Assembly (NCBI GenBank): GCA_964453435.1
Contig: CAYVQZ010000019.1
Coordinates: 1 to 64,000, forward strand
Source of the DNA: CAYVQZ01 sp964453435
GTDB lineage: Bacteria > Abyssobacteria > SURF-5
Direction of reading: 5' to 3'
DNA: 64,000 nt
Shown: positions 33,304 to 41,516 of the stretch, piece by piece
Layout of the letters: each line of letters starts with the position of its first letter
Numbering within the stretch: position 1 is the first letter of the stretch
The notes under the pieces: generated by a model
Told to the model about the DNA's origin: nothing
Databases searched by the model: none
The model's input: only the letters and a program-made list of their open reading frames with translations
Translations under genes and position numbers: made by a program

Positions 33304-33333
33304 ATGATAACATTCGACTTAGGAAACTGTCAA
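33304..33333 (-). promoter_or_regulatory. sigma-70-type promoter of the activase gene
   Basis: On the minus strand TTGACA (33328-33333) is a perfect -35 box and TATCAT (33304-33309) a -10 box with one mismatch, 18 bases apart. The transcript would start about 25 bases before the start codon at 33274. Confidence 0.5.
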
Positions 33334-33387
33334 GGAAAGTGACAGGGGAGTACGGCGAGTTTCCCACGATTCTTGGTGAAGGTTATT

Positions 33388-33587
33388 CGCTTCGGGGACA
33401 GTGTGTCCGCCCGATAATTCCATGTCCTGCGCTTCGGGGACAGTCCGCCAATCTATCCCGCGGATTGCGCGGGACTTCGCTACGCTCAGCGAAGGAATAA
33501 CTGGATTCCCCGGCTTGACCGAGGAATGACAGAGGGGGAATTCCGTAATTGGGGACAGCCCCCTGCGCTCGGTAATCGTGAGACAGT
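33388..33587 (+). repeat. repeat family A, largest copy
   Basis: Begins with a partial unit CGCTTCGGGGACAGTGTGTCC, then the full unit: CGCTTCGGGGACAGTCCGCC, a TCCCGCG-GCGCGGGA hairpin, TTCGCTACGCTCAGCGAA, GGGGAATTCCGTAATTGGGGACAG, and AATCGTGAGACAG. The same blocks occur inverted at 24821-24960, a part at 22887-22950, and the outer blocks in the MITE-like element at 11993-12141. GTGTCCGCCCGATAATTC near 33402 also resembles the end of that element. Confidence 0.7.
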
Positions 33588-33626
33588 CTCAACGGCGCTA
33601 TTTTGGGAACGGGCAAAAAACACCAT

Positions 33627-35504
33627 CTACGTTGGAGGCCGAAGGGGCAACATAATTTCCACTTTGGTTCCCTCGTTCACCTCGCTTGTCAGGGTCAGAC
33701 TGCCATTATGCGCTTCGATGATTTTTTTGCATATCGGCATTCCCAAACCGGTGCCGAATGTCTTTGTCGTAAAGAAAGGTTCAAAAGCTCTTGCCAAGTC
33801 CTCACCTCGGAGGCCGCGTCCGTTGTCGATGACTTCGATTCGGACCCGGTCATCATTTTGTCGCTCATCCGGAAATTCGGAAAATATCGCCAGATGACCG
33901 TTTCCCTCCATCGCGTCGATCGCATTGCTTATAATATTGAGGAAGACCCGAGCAATCAAGTCGGGGTCGAGGTAAACATTCGGTGCTTCTTCCGGAACTT
34001 CGAGTTGAACCGTGACATTTTTCAACTTATCATCCAAGAGTGTCAACGTTTTCGTGACAATATCGCGGATACATGCCGGTTGAAGGTTCAATCGGACAGG
34101 CCGGGAATAATCAAGGAGTTCGGTTATGATTCCGTTCAGCAACTCGATTCCGTAGTTTATCTCGTCGAGAACCTCGGCCATCCTTTTATCGGTTGCCCCT
34201 ATTTTCTTGATTTCTTCGAACCCCATGTGGATGCTCTGGAGAGGATTTCTTACCTCGTGGGCCATGACGGAGACCATACGTCCGATAGCGGCGAGACTCT
34301 CGGTCTGCCGGAGTTCGGCCACTTTTTGCTTGACCGTCTCCTCGAGGGTTTCAGAAAGGTGACGATACCGGGCTTCCGACCTGCGCAACTCTTCTTCTCC
34401 ACGTTCCCTCTGAATGGCAATAGCGAACAGGTTCCCCAACCTTTCGAGCAAAGCCAAATCCTGTTCGGAGTAATCATACGCCGAGTTGGCGACTGCAAGT
34501 TGACCGACCAGATTTCCTTCGATGAGGGCGGGCACAGAAAGGAAGCGATGGATTGCGATATGTCCTTGCGGCAAGCCTGTGGACCTTGGGTCGTCCGGAA
34601 CCGAATTAGTAAGAATTGGTTTTTTGTTCGAGAGCACCCATCCCCACAATCCGCCGAATTTTTTGAAGATAACGTCTTTATCGGGCACCTGACACATTTG
34701 CCAAACTTCGCGGGTCATGGTGGGGCAAACCAGGACACCGGTTTCGGTCTCGATATAGCCGGCGTATCCGAACATGCTATCGGTCAAACGTTTTGCACAA
34801 TCCAGAACGAGCGTGGAAATTTCCGAGATCGTTGACTGCCGTATGAGCGCTTTCGACAATTCGGCGACAGACGCATTGATTTCAGCTTCCCGCGCAAGCG
34901 CCGTCTCCATTTGCGTGCACTCAGCGATTTGCCGTTGCAGTTTTTCATTCATTCCTGTGAGCTCGGCCGTGCGCGCGGCCACCATTTCCTCGAGGTGGTC
35001 CCGATAGCTCTGGAGTTCCGCCTCAGCCTTTTTGCGGGCCGTGATATCGCGGGCGACCGAGATGACGCCGACCACCTCGCCCCCTTTAAGCAGCGGCGCG
35101 CCGCTCACCTCTCCGATTTTCTTGGTTCCGTCTTTCAGAAGAAACGTATACTCTGATGGACCGCTCTTTTCGCCGGCCAGAACTTTGAGGGTGTTCCGAA
35201 TAGCTTGCTCGTGACATTCGGGCGCCAGGACATTGAGTTCGTCTATTCTCCGGCCGACAATCTCGTCGGGCCTATACCCAATGAGGCCCTCGACTGAAGG
35301 AGACACGGAGCGAATGCGCAATTCGCGGTCAGTTATGTAAATGACATCGGCCACATTTTCAAAATGGAGCCGGTATCGCTCTTCGCTCTCCTTCAACGCC
35401 TCCGCCGACTCGTCGGCCTTTGCGCTTTCCAATTCTGCGAGGCGAGCGCGAAGATTATCCAGTTCGGCAAGAAGCTCCTTCTTTGTTTTTCGTGAACTTC
35501 TCAT
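33627..35504 (-). CDS. PAS/GAF-domain sensor histidine kinase
   Basis: A 625-residue cytoplasmic sensor kinase without membrane helices. A coiled coil covers residues 5-30 and a PAS domain about 42-160, ending with the PAC sequence VISVARDITARK. Another coiled coil leads to a GAF domain at about 205-365. HisKA has the phosphoacceptor His416 in VMAHEVRNP. The ATPase domain has the N box NIISNAIDAM near 523-532, DNGRG at 560-564 and GTGLGM at 584-589. It therefore senses a soluble signal. No response regulator gene is adjacent, so it is an orphan kinase. It is divergent from tsaB. Only a weak purine run precedes the ATG at 35504. Confidence 0.85.
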   Translation of the reverse strand: MRSSRKTKKELLAELDNLRARLAELESAKADESAEALKESEERYRLHFENVADVIYITDRELRIRSVSPSVEGLIGYRPDEIVGRRIDELNVLAPECHEQAIRNTLKVLAGEKSGPSEYTFLLKDGTKKIGEVSGAPLLKGGEVVGVISVARDITARKKAEAELQSYRDHLEEMVAARTAELTGMNEKLQRQIAECTQMETALAREAEINASVAELSKALIRQSTISEISTLVLDCAKRLTDSMFGYAGYIETETGVLVCPTMTREVWQMCQVPDKDVIFKKFGGLWGWVLSNKKPILTNSVPDDPRSTGLPQGHIAIHRFLSVPALIEGNLVGQLAVANSAYDYSEQDLALLERLGNLFAIAIQRERGEEELRRSEARYRHLSETLEETVKQKVAELRQTESLAAIGRMVSVMAHEVRNPLQSIHMGFEEIKKIGATDKRMAEVLDEINYGIELLNGIITELLDYSRPVRLNLQPACIRDIVTKTLTLLDDKLKNVTVQLEVPEEAPNVYLDPDLIARVFLNIISNAIDAMEGNGHLAIFSEFPDERQNDDRVRIEVIDNGRGLRGEDLARAFEPFFTTKTFGTGLGMPICKKIIEAHNGSLTLTSEVNEGTKVEIMLPLRPPT

Positions 35505-36009
35505 TCTTTCTTATGACTCCCGGGCAAGACAAAACCTATCCCGTGGCAAGGAATCCGACCATCAGAGCGCAATCGAGGGACGGATTACAAGATTCGGAGA
35601 GCAGTCGTTTCCGGTGGTCAATAAATATGCTATTGTCGCCGCACGTGATGAAACTTTGAATCTGTTTTTATATCCCCTTCCGACTCTCTGAGCCAAGAGC
35701 TTCTCGACCCCGAGGTCGGACAGTCACAACCGCAAGGTTGCGAGAGCGCCGGCGCCAAATTGATTGTATGCAAACTACCGGTATCCTGTCAATAAACAAC
35801 CGGCATATTCATGGCCGAAAGGCCGTGTGGCCCGGCGTGCAAGAGCGAATCAGCAAGGCTGCTCCATGATACAATTCGGAGGGAACGCGCAAAGTCTCCG
35901 ATTCATATGTCGTTCACGAGGTCCAGCCGTTGACAACTGATCCATAATCCAATTATCATCATTTCGCGTGAAAAAAGAAAGCGCGTCGGGAATTTGGGAT
36001 AGGACAGCA
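35505..36009. other. 505-base divergent intergenic region
   Basis: Holds the tsaB promoter (35930-35959) and two small perfect hairpins side by side: CGACC-CCGA-GGTCG (35705-35718) and CAACC-GCAA-GGTTG (35727-35740). Near 35813-35835 GGCCGAAAGGCC is a third. I see no gene; the second hairpin has a stable GCAA tetraloop. Their function, if any, is unknown. Confidence 0.45.
35930..35959 (+). promoter_or_regulatory. sigma-70-type promoter of tsaB
   Basis: TTGACA at 35930-35935 is a perfect -35 box and TATCAT at 35954-35959 a -10 box with one mismatch, 18 bases apart. The transcript start near 35966 would fall almost on the GTG at 35968, so it favours the TTG start at 36010. Confidence 0.55.
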
Positions 36010-36705
36010 TTGAAAGTTCTTGCCATCGAAACATCAACATTGACGGGCAGCATAGCGGCGCTCGAGGCTGACCGGGTGCTGTGCGAACTGACGTTGCATG
36101 TGGAGGAGACTCACTCAGCCCAGCTCATGCCCGCGATTGACTATGTATTGAAAACTGTAAGATGGACTCCGAATCAACTCGACGGCCTGGGCATTGCCGT
36201 CGGCCCGGGTTCGTTCACCGGCTTACGGATAGGCCTGGCGACGGTCAAAGGCCTGGCGACGGCGCTTTCAAAACCGGTCGCCGGAATTCCGACACTGGAA
36301 GCCATGGCCTGGAGCTTTGCGCACTGCCGACACTTGCTTTGTCCGCTCATCGATGCGCGCATGAAAGAAGTCTACGCTGCCTGGTTCAGGCCTGAGGATT
36401 CGGGAATCGTCCGCATTTCCAAAGAGGTGGTGATTTCCGTGCAAGACCTTTTGAAACCAGTGGCAGAGACCACGCTCTTCTTTGGGTCCGGAGCACAGAG
36501 GTATCGGAAGGAAATCACCGAGGTTATGGGAGCCCGCGCGCGGTTCGCGGTACCCGAAATGTACGGAGCGCGGGCCTCGATTGTCGGCTACTTGGCGAAA
36601 GAAAAGCTTCTCCGTGCGGAAGCCGCAGACGTTGACTCACTGGAGCCCCTTTACCTTCGGAAATCGCAGGCTGAAACGTCATCAGCCGGGCGCTCCTCGG
36701 CTTAG
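36010..36705 (+). CDS. tsaB: tRNA threonylcarbamoyladenosine biosynthesis protein TsaB
   Basis: A 231-residue ASKHA-fold protein that pairs with TsaD to make the N6-threonylcarbamoyl group on A37 of tRNAs that read ANN codons. VLAIETST at the N-terminus is the first phosphate-binding segment. VEETHSAQLMP and AVGPGSFTGLRIGLATVKGLA are the diagnostic TsaB blocks. The protein lacks the metal-binding HxxxH of TsaD, as expected. The TTG at 36010 gives the usual 231-residue length and has AGGA before it; an in-frame GTG at 35968 would add 14 residues that the family does not have. The gene converges on the methyltransferase gene, with four bases between the stops. Confidence 0.88.
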   Translation: MKVLAIETSTLTGSIAALEADRVLCELTLHVEETHSAQLMPAIDYVLKTVRWTPNQLDGLGIAVGPGSFTGLRIGLATVKGLATALSKPVAGIPTLEAMAWSFAHCRHLLCPLIDARMKEVYAAWFRPEDSGIVRISKEVVISVQDLLKPVAETTLFFGSGAQRYRKEITEVMGARARFAVPEMYGARASIVGYLAKEKLLRAEAADVDSLEPLYLRKSQAETSSAGRSSA

Positions 36706-36709
36706 ACGC

Positions 36710-37771
36710 CTATCTCTCCTTCCCAATGAGAAGGAAAGATTCGTGAGGGATCACTGTGCGTCGGGTGATGCGAGTGAAGCCTGCCTCGCGGAGCCAGGCG
36801 GTCACGTCCGAAAACGTGTAGGTGTCGCCCTCATCGGTGAACAGAAGCATTGTGAGGGCGAAGACGACCGGGTAATACGGTCCGTCCCTCTCTTCATTCA
36901 CAAACATATCTTTGACAAAAATCCTGCCTTTGGGTCGGAGCGCTCGGTGAATTTTCCGAAACAGTTCGCGGTTTTTCCGACAACTGAAGATATGGATAAT
37001 ATTTGAAAGAAAAACCGCATCATATGCCTCTTTGCCGAGGTCGTCTCTCAGGAAATCGCCACTCCTCACGCGAATGCGGTCCTGCAATCCGACTTCTTTC
37101 ACCTGCTCCCTGGCAACCTGCGCAGGCGCCGGCAGTTCGAATACGGTGGGTTTCAAATCGGGATACGTTCGCGCAAGCGCAATCGAGTAGCTCCCGGCGC
37201 CTCCGCCGAGGTCGAGAAAATCGACGACCCCGTCCAAATTCAGTATCCCCGTAATCTTGTTCGCGGTCTCGCGACTTGATTGGCTCAACCCGACGGCAAA
37301 GCTTTTTTCTCTGCGCCGCTCCTGTGCCTCGGTAGTCCGGAATTCTGGCAATTTCTGTTTATATTTCTGGCCCTTGCGCACCAGCTTCTCCAGAGACAAC
37401 CATCTCGCTATTCCTTCGTAGGAGTGCAGGAATCGGTTGCCGATGAATTCGGGCGACCTTTCGGTGAGATAACGCGCGGTGTCAGCTTCGTTCTCGTAAA
37501 GGCCGTCATTCTTTACGAGATATTCCAAGACCACGAGGGCGTCAAGCATGATACGAGTGCCCTTCGGGTCGGTGTGCAGCAGAGCGACAATCTCCTCCAA
37601 GGCGAGGGGACCGTTTGAGAGGAGCCTGAAAACTCCCAATTTATTCGCGGCCAAAAGGACAATCGACCTGACGAACAAATCGACGGGAGAGAATTTCTCA
37701 TCGCGAAACGAGGTCGGGCTCCACGGGCTGGGCCCCTTTCGATTTGATGTCACCGGTTGCCGTTTGCGCAT
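36710..37771 (-). CDS. SAM-dependent O-methyltransferase (Methyltransf_2 type)
   Basis: A 353-residue methyltransferase. Residues 30-115 form a winged-helix dimerisation domain, as in acetylserotonin and polyketide O-methyltransferases, with LGVFRLLSNGPLALEEIVALL. The catalytic domain opens with FLDLGGGAGSYSIALA near residue 191, which binds S-adenosylmethionine, followed by VFELPAPA with the acidic residue for the ribose. GRIFVKDMF is a later block. The substrate, often a small phenolic or isoprenoid molecule such as a quinone precursor, is not known. It follows the TPR protein gene by one base and so appears to be the last gene of the nuo operon. Confidence 0.78.
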   Translation of the reverse strand: MRKRQPVTSNRKGPSPWSPTSFRDEKFSPVDLFVRSIVLLAANKLGVFRLLSNGPLALEEIVALLHTDPKGTRIMLDALVVLEYLVKNDGLYENEADTARYLTERSPEFIGNRFLHSYEGIARWLSLEKLVRKGQKYKQKLPEFRTTEAQERRREKSFAVGLSQSSRETANKITGILNLDGVVDFLDLGGGAGSYSIALARTYPDLKPTVFELPAPAQVAREQVKEVGLQDRIRVRSGDFLRDDLGKEAYDAVFLSNIIHIFSCRKNRELFRKIHRALRPKGRIFVKDMFVNEERDGPYYPVVFALTMLLFTDEGDTYTFSDVTAWLREAGFTRITRRTVIPHESFLLIGKER

Positions 37772-37772
37772 A

Positions 37773-38510
37773 TCATTTCTGCTGGAGAGAACTGAGTTCC
37801 TCGATCGTGGCCTCGTCGTCGGGGTCGAGCTGATGCGCTCGCATCAACTCGCCGATTGCGGCGTCTCGCATAAACTTTCGTTTGTACAAAATTCCGAGAT
37901 GGTAATGAGCGGAAGGGTCCTTCGGGTTTTCGTCCGCCACAACCGAGAACTGCTCGATCGCCTCGTCCGGTTGCCTCAGTCGTTCGTATGCGAGTCCCAG
38001 ATAATAGCGAGCAATGGTGTATGACGGGTTATGTTCGACGACTCTCTTGAAGGCATCGATAGCATGGTTCAGGCGGCCGATATGGAACCGGGCCACGCCC
38101 AGAGCCAGAAGAGCAGGCACAAAAGCGGGAGCGACCGAGAGCGCGGCGGTGTACGACTTGATGGCCTCCTCCACCTGGCACTTTTGATACTGGCACAATC
38201 CCAACCGATAATGCGCGTCGACATACTTTGGGCTGTATTCGATGACCTTCTCGAATTTATCAATGGCCTCATCGAGGCGCCCCATGTCGAATAGCACCCG
38301 GCCCATTTTGAACAGGATTTCCTGGCTTTTCGGCCTTTTCTCGAGCAATTGTTGATAGGCTTCCAACGCCGCATCCAAATCGCCGCGCGCCTCGCTCTTG
38401 AATGCCGCCTCGAACAAACCACTGACGGTTGCGCTCGCAAGTCCATGGCCGCAGGCGCCGCAGAACTTCTGTCCTTGGTCATTTTCGGTTCCGCATTCAG
38501 GACATTTCAT
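37773..38510 (-). CDS. zinc-ribbon TPR protein
   Basis: A 245-residue soluble protein. Residues 1-21 form a zinc ribbon, CPEC and CGAC, separated by 12 residues. Residues 30-240 contain about six TPR units, each with the Gly/Ala spacing of the motif: AALEAYQQLLEKRP, LFKMGRVLFDMGRLDEA, AHYRLGLCQYQKCQ, LLALGVARFHIG, ARYYLGLAYERLRQ, and AHYHLGILYKRK. TPR proteins mediate protein contacts, so it may be an assembly or regulatory factor. ATG 38510 has GGGAGGGA before it and overlaps the nuoN stop by four bases, which ties it translationally to complex I. The longer open frame runs inside nuoN on another phase and is not used. Confidence 0.75.
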   Translation of the reverse strand: MKCPECGTENDQGQKFCGACGHGLASATVSGLFEAAFKSEARGDLDAALEAYQQLLEKRPKSQEILFKMGRVLFDMGRLDEAIDKFEKVIEYSPKYVDAHYRLGLCQYQKCQVEEAIKSYTAALSVAPAFVPALLALGVARFHIGRLNHAIDAFKRVVEHNPSYTIARYYLGLAYERLRQPDEAIEQFSVVADENPKDPSAHYHLGILYKRKFMRDAAIGELMRAHQLDPDDEATIEELSSLQQK

Positions 38511-39991
38511 TGCAAAATCCCTCCCATAAAGATACTCGAGGCCGATCGCTCGATGACCGACAGAATTGCCTCGGGGAAAATTCCCAATACGATTGTGGCG
38601 ACCGCCGTGATTCCGAGAGCCAGGTTGAGCGGCAGTGAGCGGACATCCGAGACCGCGCGCTCCTGGGTTCTCATGAACATATGCACCACGATGCGGGCAT
38701 AATAGAAAAGTGAAATCACAACATTGATAACGCCGATGACTGCGAGCCAATAAAGCTGGGTGCGAATTGCAGCCATGAAAATGTAAAACTTTCCCCAGAA
38801 CCCCAACGTCAAAGGGATTCCCGCCAACGACAAGAGAAGCACGAGCATTGCTGTCGCGACGGCGGGCCGACGCCGTCCCAGCCCGGAAAAATCGGCAAGC
38901 TCTTCGCCGAAACCGTGTTCACGTTTCATATACATCAGGAGGCTGAATGCGCCCACGTTCATAAAAATGTACGCGAACAAGTACAGCACTACGCTGGCTT
39001 CGCTGCTCGGCATTGCGCCGTCGGTCCCTCGTTCGCGAGCCATCGCGGCCACTCCGATAAGGATGTAGCCTGCGTGAGCGATGCTTGAATATGCCAACAT
39101 TCGTTTGACGTTTGTCTGCAAAACCGCGGCAACATTGCCTACCGTCATGGTCAACACCGCCAGCACCCATGCGAAAGCCAGCCAGTCGGCGCGAACCGGA
39201 TGGCCGAGGCAAACAAGGACGCGCAGAAACCCGGCAAATGCAGCCGCCTTCGGACCGACGGCGAGAAAAATGGTTACCGGCGTCGGGGCGCCCTGGTACA
39301 CATCGGGAGCGTACATGTGAAACGGAGCCGCCGTGATCTTGAATCCGAACCCCGCCACGATGAGCACCAGCGCGGCGACCGCCATCCCCGGGAACTGCCT
39401 GGCCGCGGAACTCATTCCCTCGGCGATGTCCTCGAAATTCACGGTCCCCACCGCCGCATAGACAACAGATAGTCCGAACAAGAGAATCGCAGATGCGAAG
39501 ATGCTCAGCAGGAAATACTTGATGGCGGCCTCGTTGGACCACAGGTCCTTCTTTGTGATCCCCACGAGGATATACGTTGCCAGGGAGGCGAGCTCGAGAC
39601 CGACAAACAGCGTCATGAAATCGTATGATGACGCCACAAGCATCATGCCGACGGTCGAAAAGATGAGCAGTGCGAAGAATTCACCCCGAAAAGCATCGCG
39701 CGCGCGCAAGTAGTCGTATGAGACCAACACTGCGAGAACACCAACGAGAAGAAAGAGCCATTTGAATATGAGCGCAAAACCGTCTTGAACAAGCATTCGT
39801 GAAAAGCCGACGAGACTTTGGTCAAGTGAGAAATTTCTCAAAAAAAGAGCTGCGACGACAAAGCCGCCGATTGTCAGGTGAGCAAAGAAGATTTTGCGCT
39901 CCCTTCGCACAAAAGTCTCCAGAAGCAGAATTCCGACCGCCACAAGAGAAAGGACCATTTCGGGCAGTATTAATGTAAGATTCGGTTCCAC
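38507..39991 (-). CDS. nuoN: NADH-quinone oxidoreductase subunit N
   Basis: A 494-residue antiporter-like subunit of the complex I membrane arm, with about 14 helices. The conserved Glu is in MTLFVGLELASLATYIL. The channel Lys is in GFGFKITAAPFHMYAPDVYQGAPTP with a further Lys in NVKRMLAYSSIAHAGY. It is one of the three proton channels of complex I. The start is GTG 39991, since the frame upstream has no family similarity. It follows nuoK by 29 bases and precedes the TPR gene. nuoL and nuoM, normally between nuoK and nuoN, are absent here. Confidence 0.92.
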   Translation of the reverse strand: MEPNLTLILPEMVLSLVAVGILLLETFVRRERKIFFAHLTIGGFVVAALFLRNFSLDQSLVGFSRMLVQDGFALIFKWLFLLVGVLAVLVSYDYLRARDAFRGEFFALLIFSTVGMMLVASSYDFMTLFVGLELASLATYILVGITKKDLWSNEAAIKYFLLSIFASAILLFGLSVVYAAVGTVNFEDIAEGMSSAARQFPGMAVAALVLIVAGFGFKITAAPFHMYAPDVYQGAPTPVTIFLAVGPKAAAFAGFLRVLVCLGHPVRADWLAFAWVLAVLTMTVGNVAAVLQTNVKRMLAYSSIAHAGYILIGVAAMARERGTDGAMPSSEASVVLYLFAYIFMNVGAFSLLMYMKREHGFGEELADFSGLGRRRPAVATAMLVLLLSLAGIPLTLGFWGKFYIFMAAIRTQLYWLAVIGVINVVISLFYYARIVVHMFMRTQERAVSDVRSLPLNLALGITAVATIVLGIFPEAILSVIERSASSIFMGGILQ

Positions 39992-40020
39992 AACGAAAGC
40001 GGCTTTCGGTCTTCGCCGCT

Positions 40021-40323
40021 TTATCCTTTCAAGTTTCGCCAATCTGCAGCGCTGATGGTCGCTCGTCTTCGGAAGAGCAACATCAGAATAGCCAATCCGA
40101 TTGCCGCCTCTGCAGCCGCGACGGCAATGACGAAAACGGCAAATGTTTGGCCGGTGACGTTTCCCCACTCAGCCGAATACCCGATGAAATTCAGGTTTGC
40201 GGCATTCAGCATAAGCTCGGCGCACATAAACATGACCACGATGTTACGACGGATAATAAAACCAACAAACCCGATCGCAAAAAGCACGACGCTGAGTATC
40301 ATGTACTCTGATGCCGTGACCAC
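40021..40323 (-). CDS. nuoK: NADH-quinone oxidoreductase subunit K
   Basis: A 100-residue, three-helix subunit. The conserved Glu residues lie in FMCAELMLNAANLN and AVAAAEAAIGLAI, in the middle of membrane helices on the proton path. It starts with GTG at 40323, with AAGG before it, three bases after nuoJ. Confidence 0.93.
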   Translation of the reverse strand: MVTASEYMILSVVLFAIGFVGFIIRRNIVVMFMCAELMLNAANLNFIGYSAEWGNVTGQTFAVFVIAVAAAEAAIGLAILMLLFRRRATISAADWRNLKG

Positions 40324-40326
40324 GCC

Positions 40327-40983
40327 TTACTCTCTCTCTGCTTTCCCTATCAGAGCCGCTCCCACCAGAGCCACGAGCAGGATCAGCGAAGCGGCTTCGA
40401 ACGGGATGACCGCGCTGAAATATATGGACTCCCCCATCTTTTCCGCGATGCCATAATGTGCGTTTTCGAACGCCGCGGAGGGCGCAGGCCGCAGGTTCAA
40501 CGCGACGGGCGCAAGCGCCACCACGAAGACTACTGCGAGAGCTATCGCGCTTGCAGTCATCCATACGGGCGAAGGTTCTTCGGTTATATGTTCGACATCC
40601 ACAAAGATAATGATGAAAACGTAAAGCACCATGATGGCGCCTGCATAAATGATAATCTGCACCGCCGCCAGGAATTCAGCGTACCGGAGTATAAAGAGAA
40701 CGGCCATACACAGGAATACCGTAATCAACCATACCGCGCTGTGGACCGGATTGTTCTGGCTCACAACACGGACGGCGGAGATGACAGATATCAACGCAAG
40801 GGCGTAGAAGAGCAGATCGGGAAAACTGCTGACCCCCCTGAAGGCGCAGATTGCCGCTACGACCGCGAAACCGAGACTGGCAGCGGACCAAATGACTCGT
40901 TCCGCACGGGATTTCGTCCCTGCGGCCCGAAACGCCGTCAGTGCAAGGAGAACCCCAAGACCCAGGTATACGACTATTCCCAT
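40327..40983 (-). CDS. nuoJ: NADH-quinone oxidoreductase subunit J
   Basis: A 218-residue membrane subunit with five helices. FLAAVQIIIYAGAIMVLYVF near residue 105 is the family signature and forms part of the helix that twists during turnover. It overlaps the end of nuoI by ten bases. Confidence 0.92.
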   Translation of the reverse strand: MGIVVYLGLGVLLALTAFRAAGTKSRAERVIWSAASLGFAVVAAICAFRGVSSFPDLLFYALALISVISAVRVVSQNNPVHSAVWLITVFLCMAVLFILRYAEFLAAVQIIIYAGAIMVLYVFIIIFVDVEHITEEPSPVWMTASAIALAVVFVVALAPVALNLRPAPSAAFENAHYGIAEKMGESIYFSAVIPFEAASLILLVALVGAALIGKAERE

Positions 40984-41501
40984 TTCTTCATGCCGCCCAT
41001 TTCTTTCGTTATATCATACACGCGGAGCAGCATCTGCTTGTCGTAGATCATGTCTCTGCGCGTAGTGCCCACCATGTCGTAAATTTCCGTCAGTTCGATG
41101 GCCTCTTCAGGACACGCCTCTTCACACATGCCGCAATAGATGCAACGAAGCTCGTCGATATCGAACCTGACGGGGTACTTCTCTCGGTCGGGCCATGGCG
41201 CTTCGGCGCCCACAATATAGATGCACCGTGCCGGGCAGGCGGTGGAACACATGAAACAGGCGACACACTTTTCGCGTCCGAGCTCGTCTTTGTTGAGACG
41301 ATGCAATCCGCGATACCGCGGATACACCTGCCGCTTTTTTTCCGGATATTCGATGGTGAATTTCTTTTCGAATAAATGCGCGAAGGTATCCGCCAGTCCC
41401 TTGAGTAAAGCGGGCAGGTAGAGCCTGTCTATAAAATTCATTTCGTGGGACTCTTTTCGATACGGCTCGGTCTCTTTCCGGGAAACGGGCTTTTCTTCCA
41501 T
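40974..41501 (-). CDS. nuoI: NADH-quinone oxidoreductase subunit I
   Basis: A 175-residue subunit that carries two [4Fe-4S] clusters (N6a and N6b) between the NADH arm and NuoB. The motifs are CVACFMCSTACP near residue 79 and CIYCGMCEEACP near residue 119, each CxxCxxCxxxCP. The N-terminal part before residue 30 is longer than in many NuoI. AGGAGCAGGAGT precedes the ATG at 41501. Confidence 0.93.
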   Translation of the reverse strand: MEEKPVSRKETEPYRKESHEMNFIDRLYLPALLKGLADTFAHLFEKKFTIEYPEKKRQVYPRYRGLHRLNKDELGREKCVACFMCSTACPARCIYIVGAEAPWPDREKYPVRFDIDELRCIYCGMCEEACPEEAIELTEIYDMVGTTRRDMIYDKQMLLRVYDITKEMGGMKKWE

Positions 41502-41516
41502 ACTCCTGCTCCTGAT

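Larger units (their letters stand above)
33275..33626. other. 352-base intergenic region with promoter and repeat
   Basis: Contains the promoter of the activase gene (33304-33333) and the largest copy of repeat family A (33388-33587). No gene is supported. A frame reading 33603-34835 on the plus strand is antisense to the histidine kinase and is not used. Confidence 0.6.

Noticed and set aside
33603..34835. 410-codon plus-strand frame
   Set aside because: Antisense to the histidine kinase, whose PAS, GAF, HisKA and ATPase motifs are intact on the minus strand.
38511..38750. 80-codon extension of the zinc-ribbon TPR protein
   Set aside because: It lies within the nuoN gene in another frame; ATG 38510 has a good ribosome binding site and begins exactly at the zinc ribbon.
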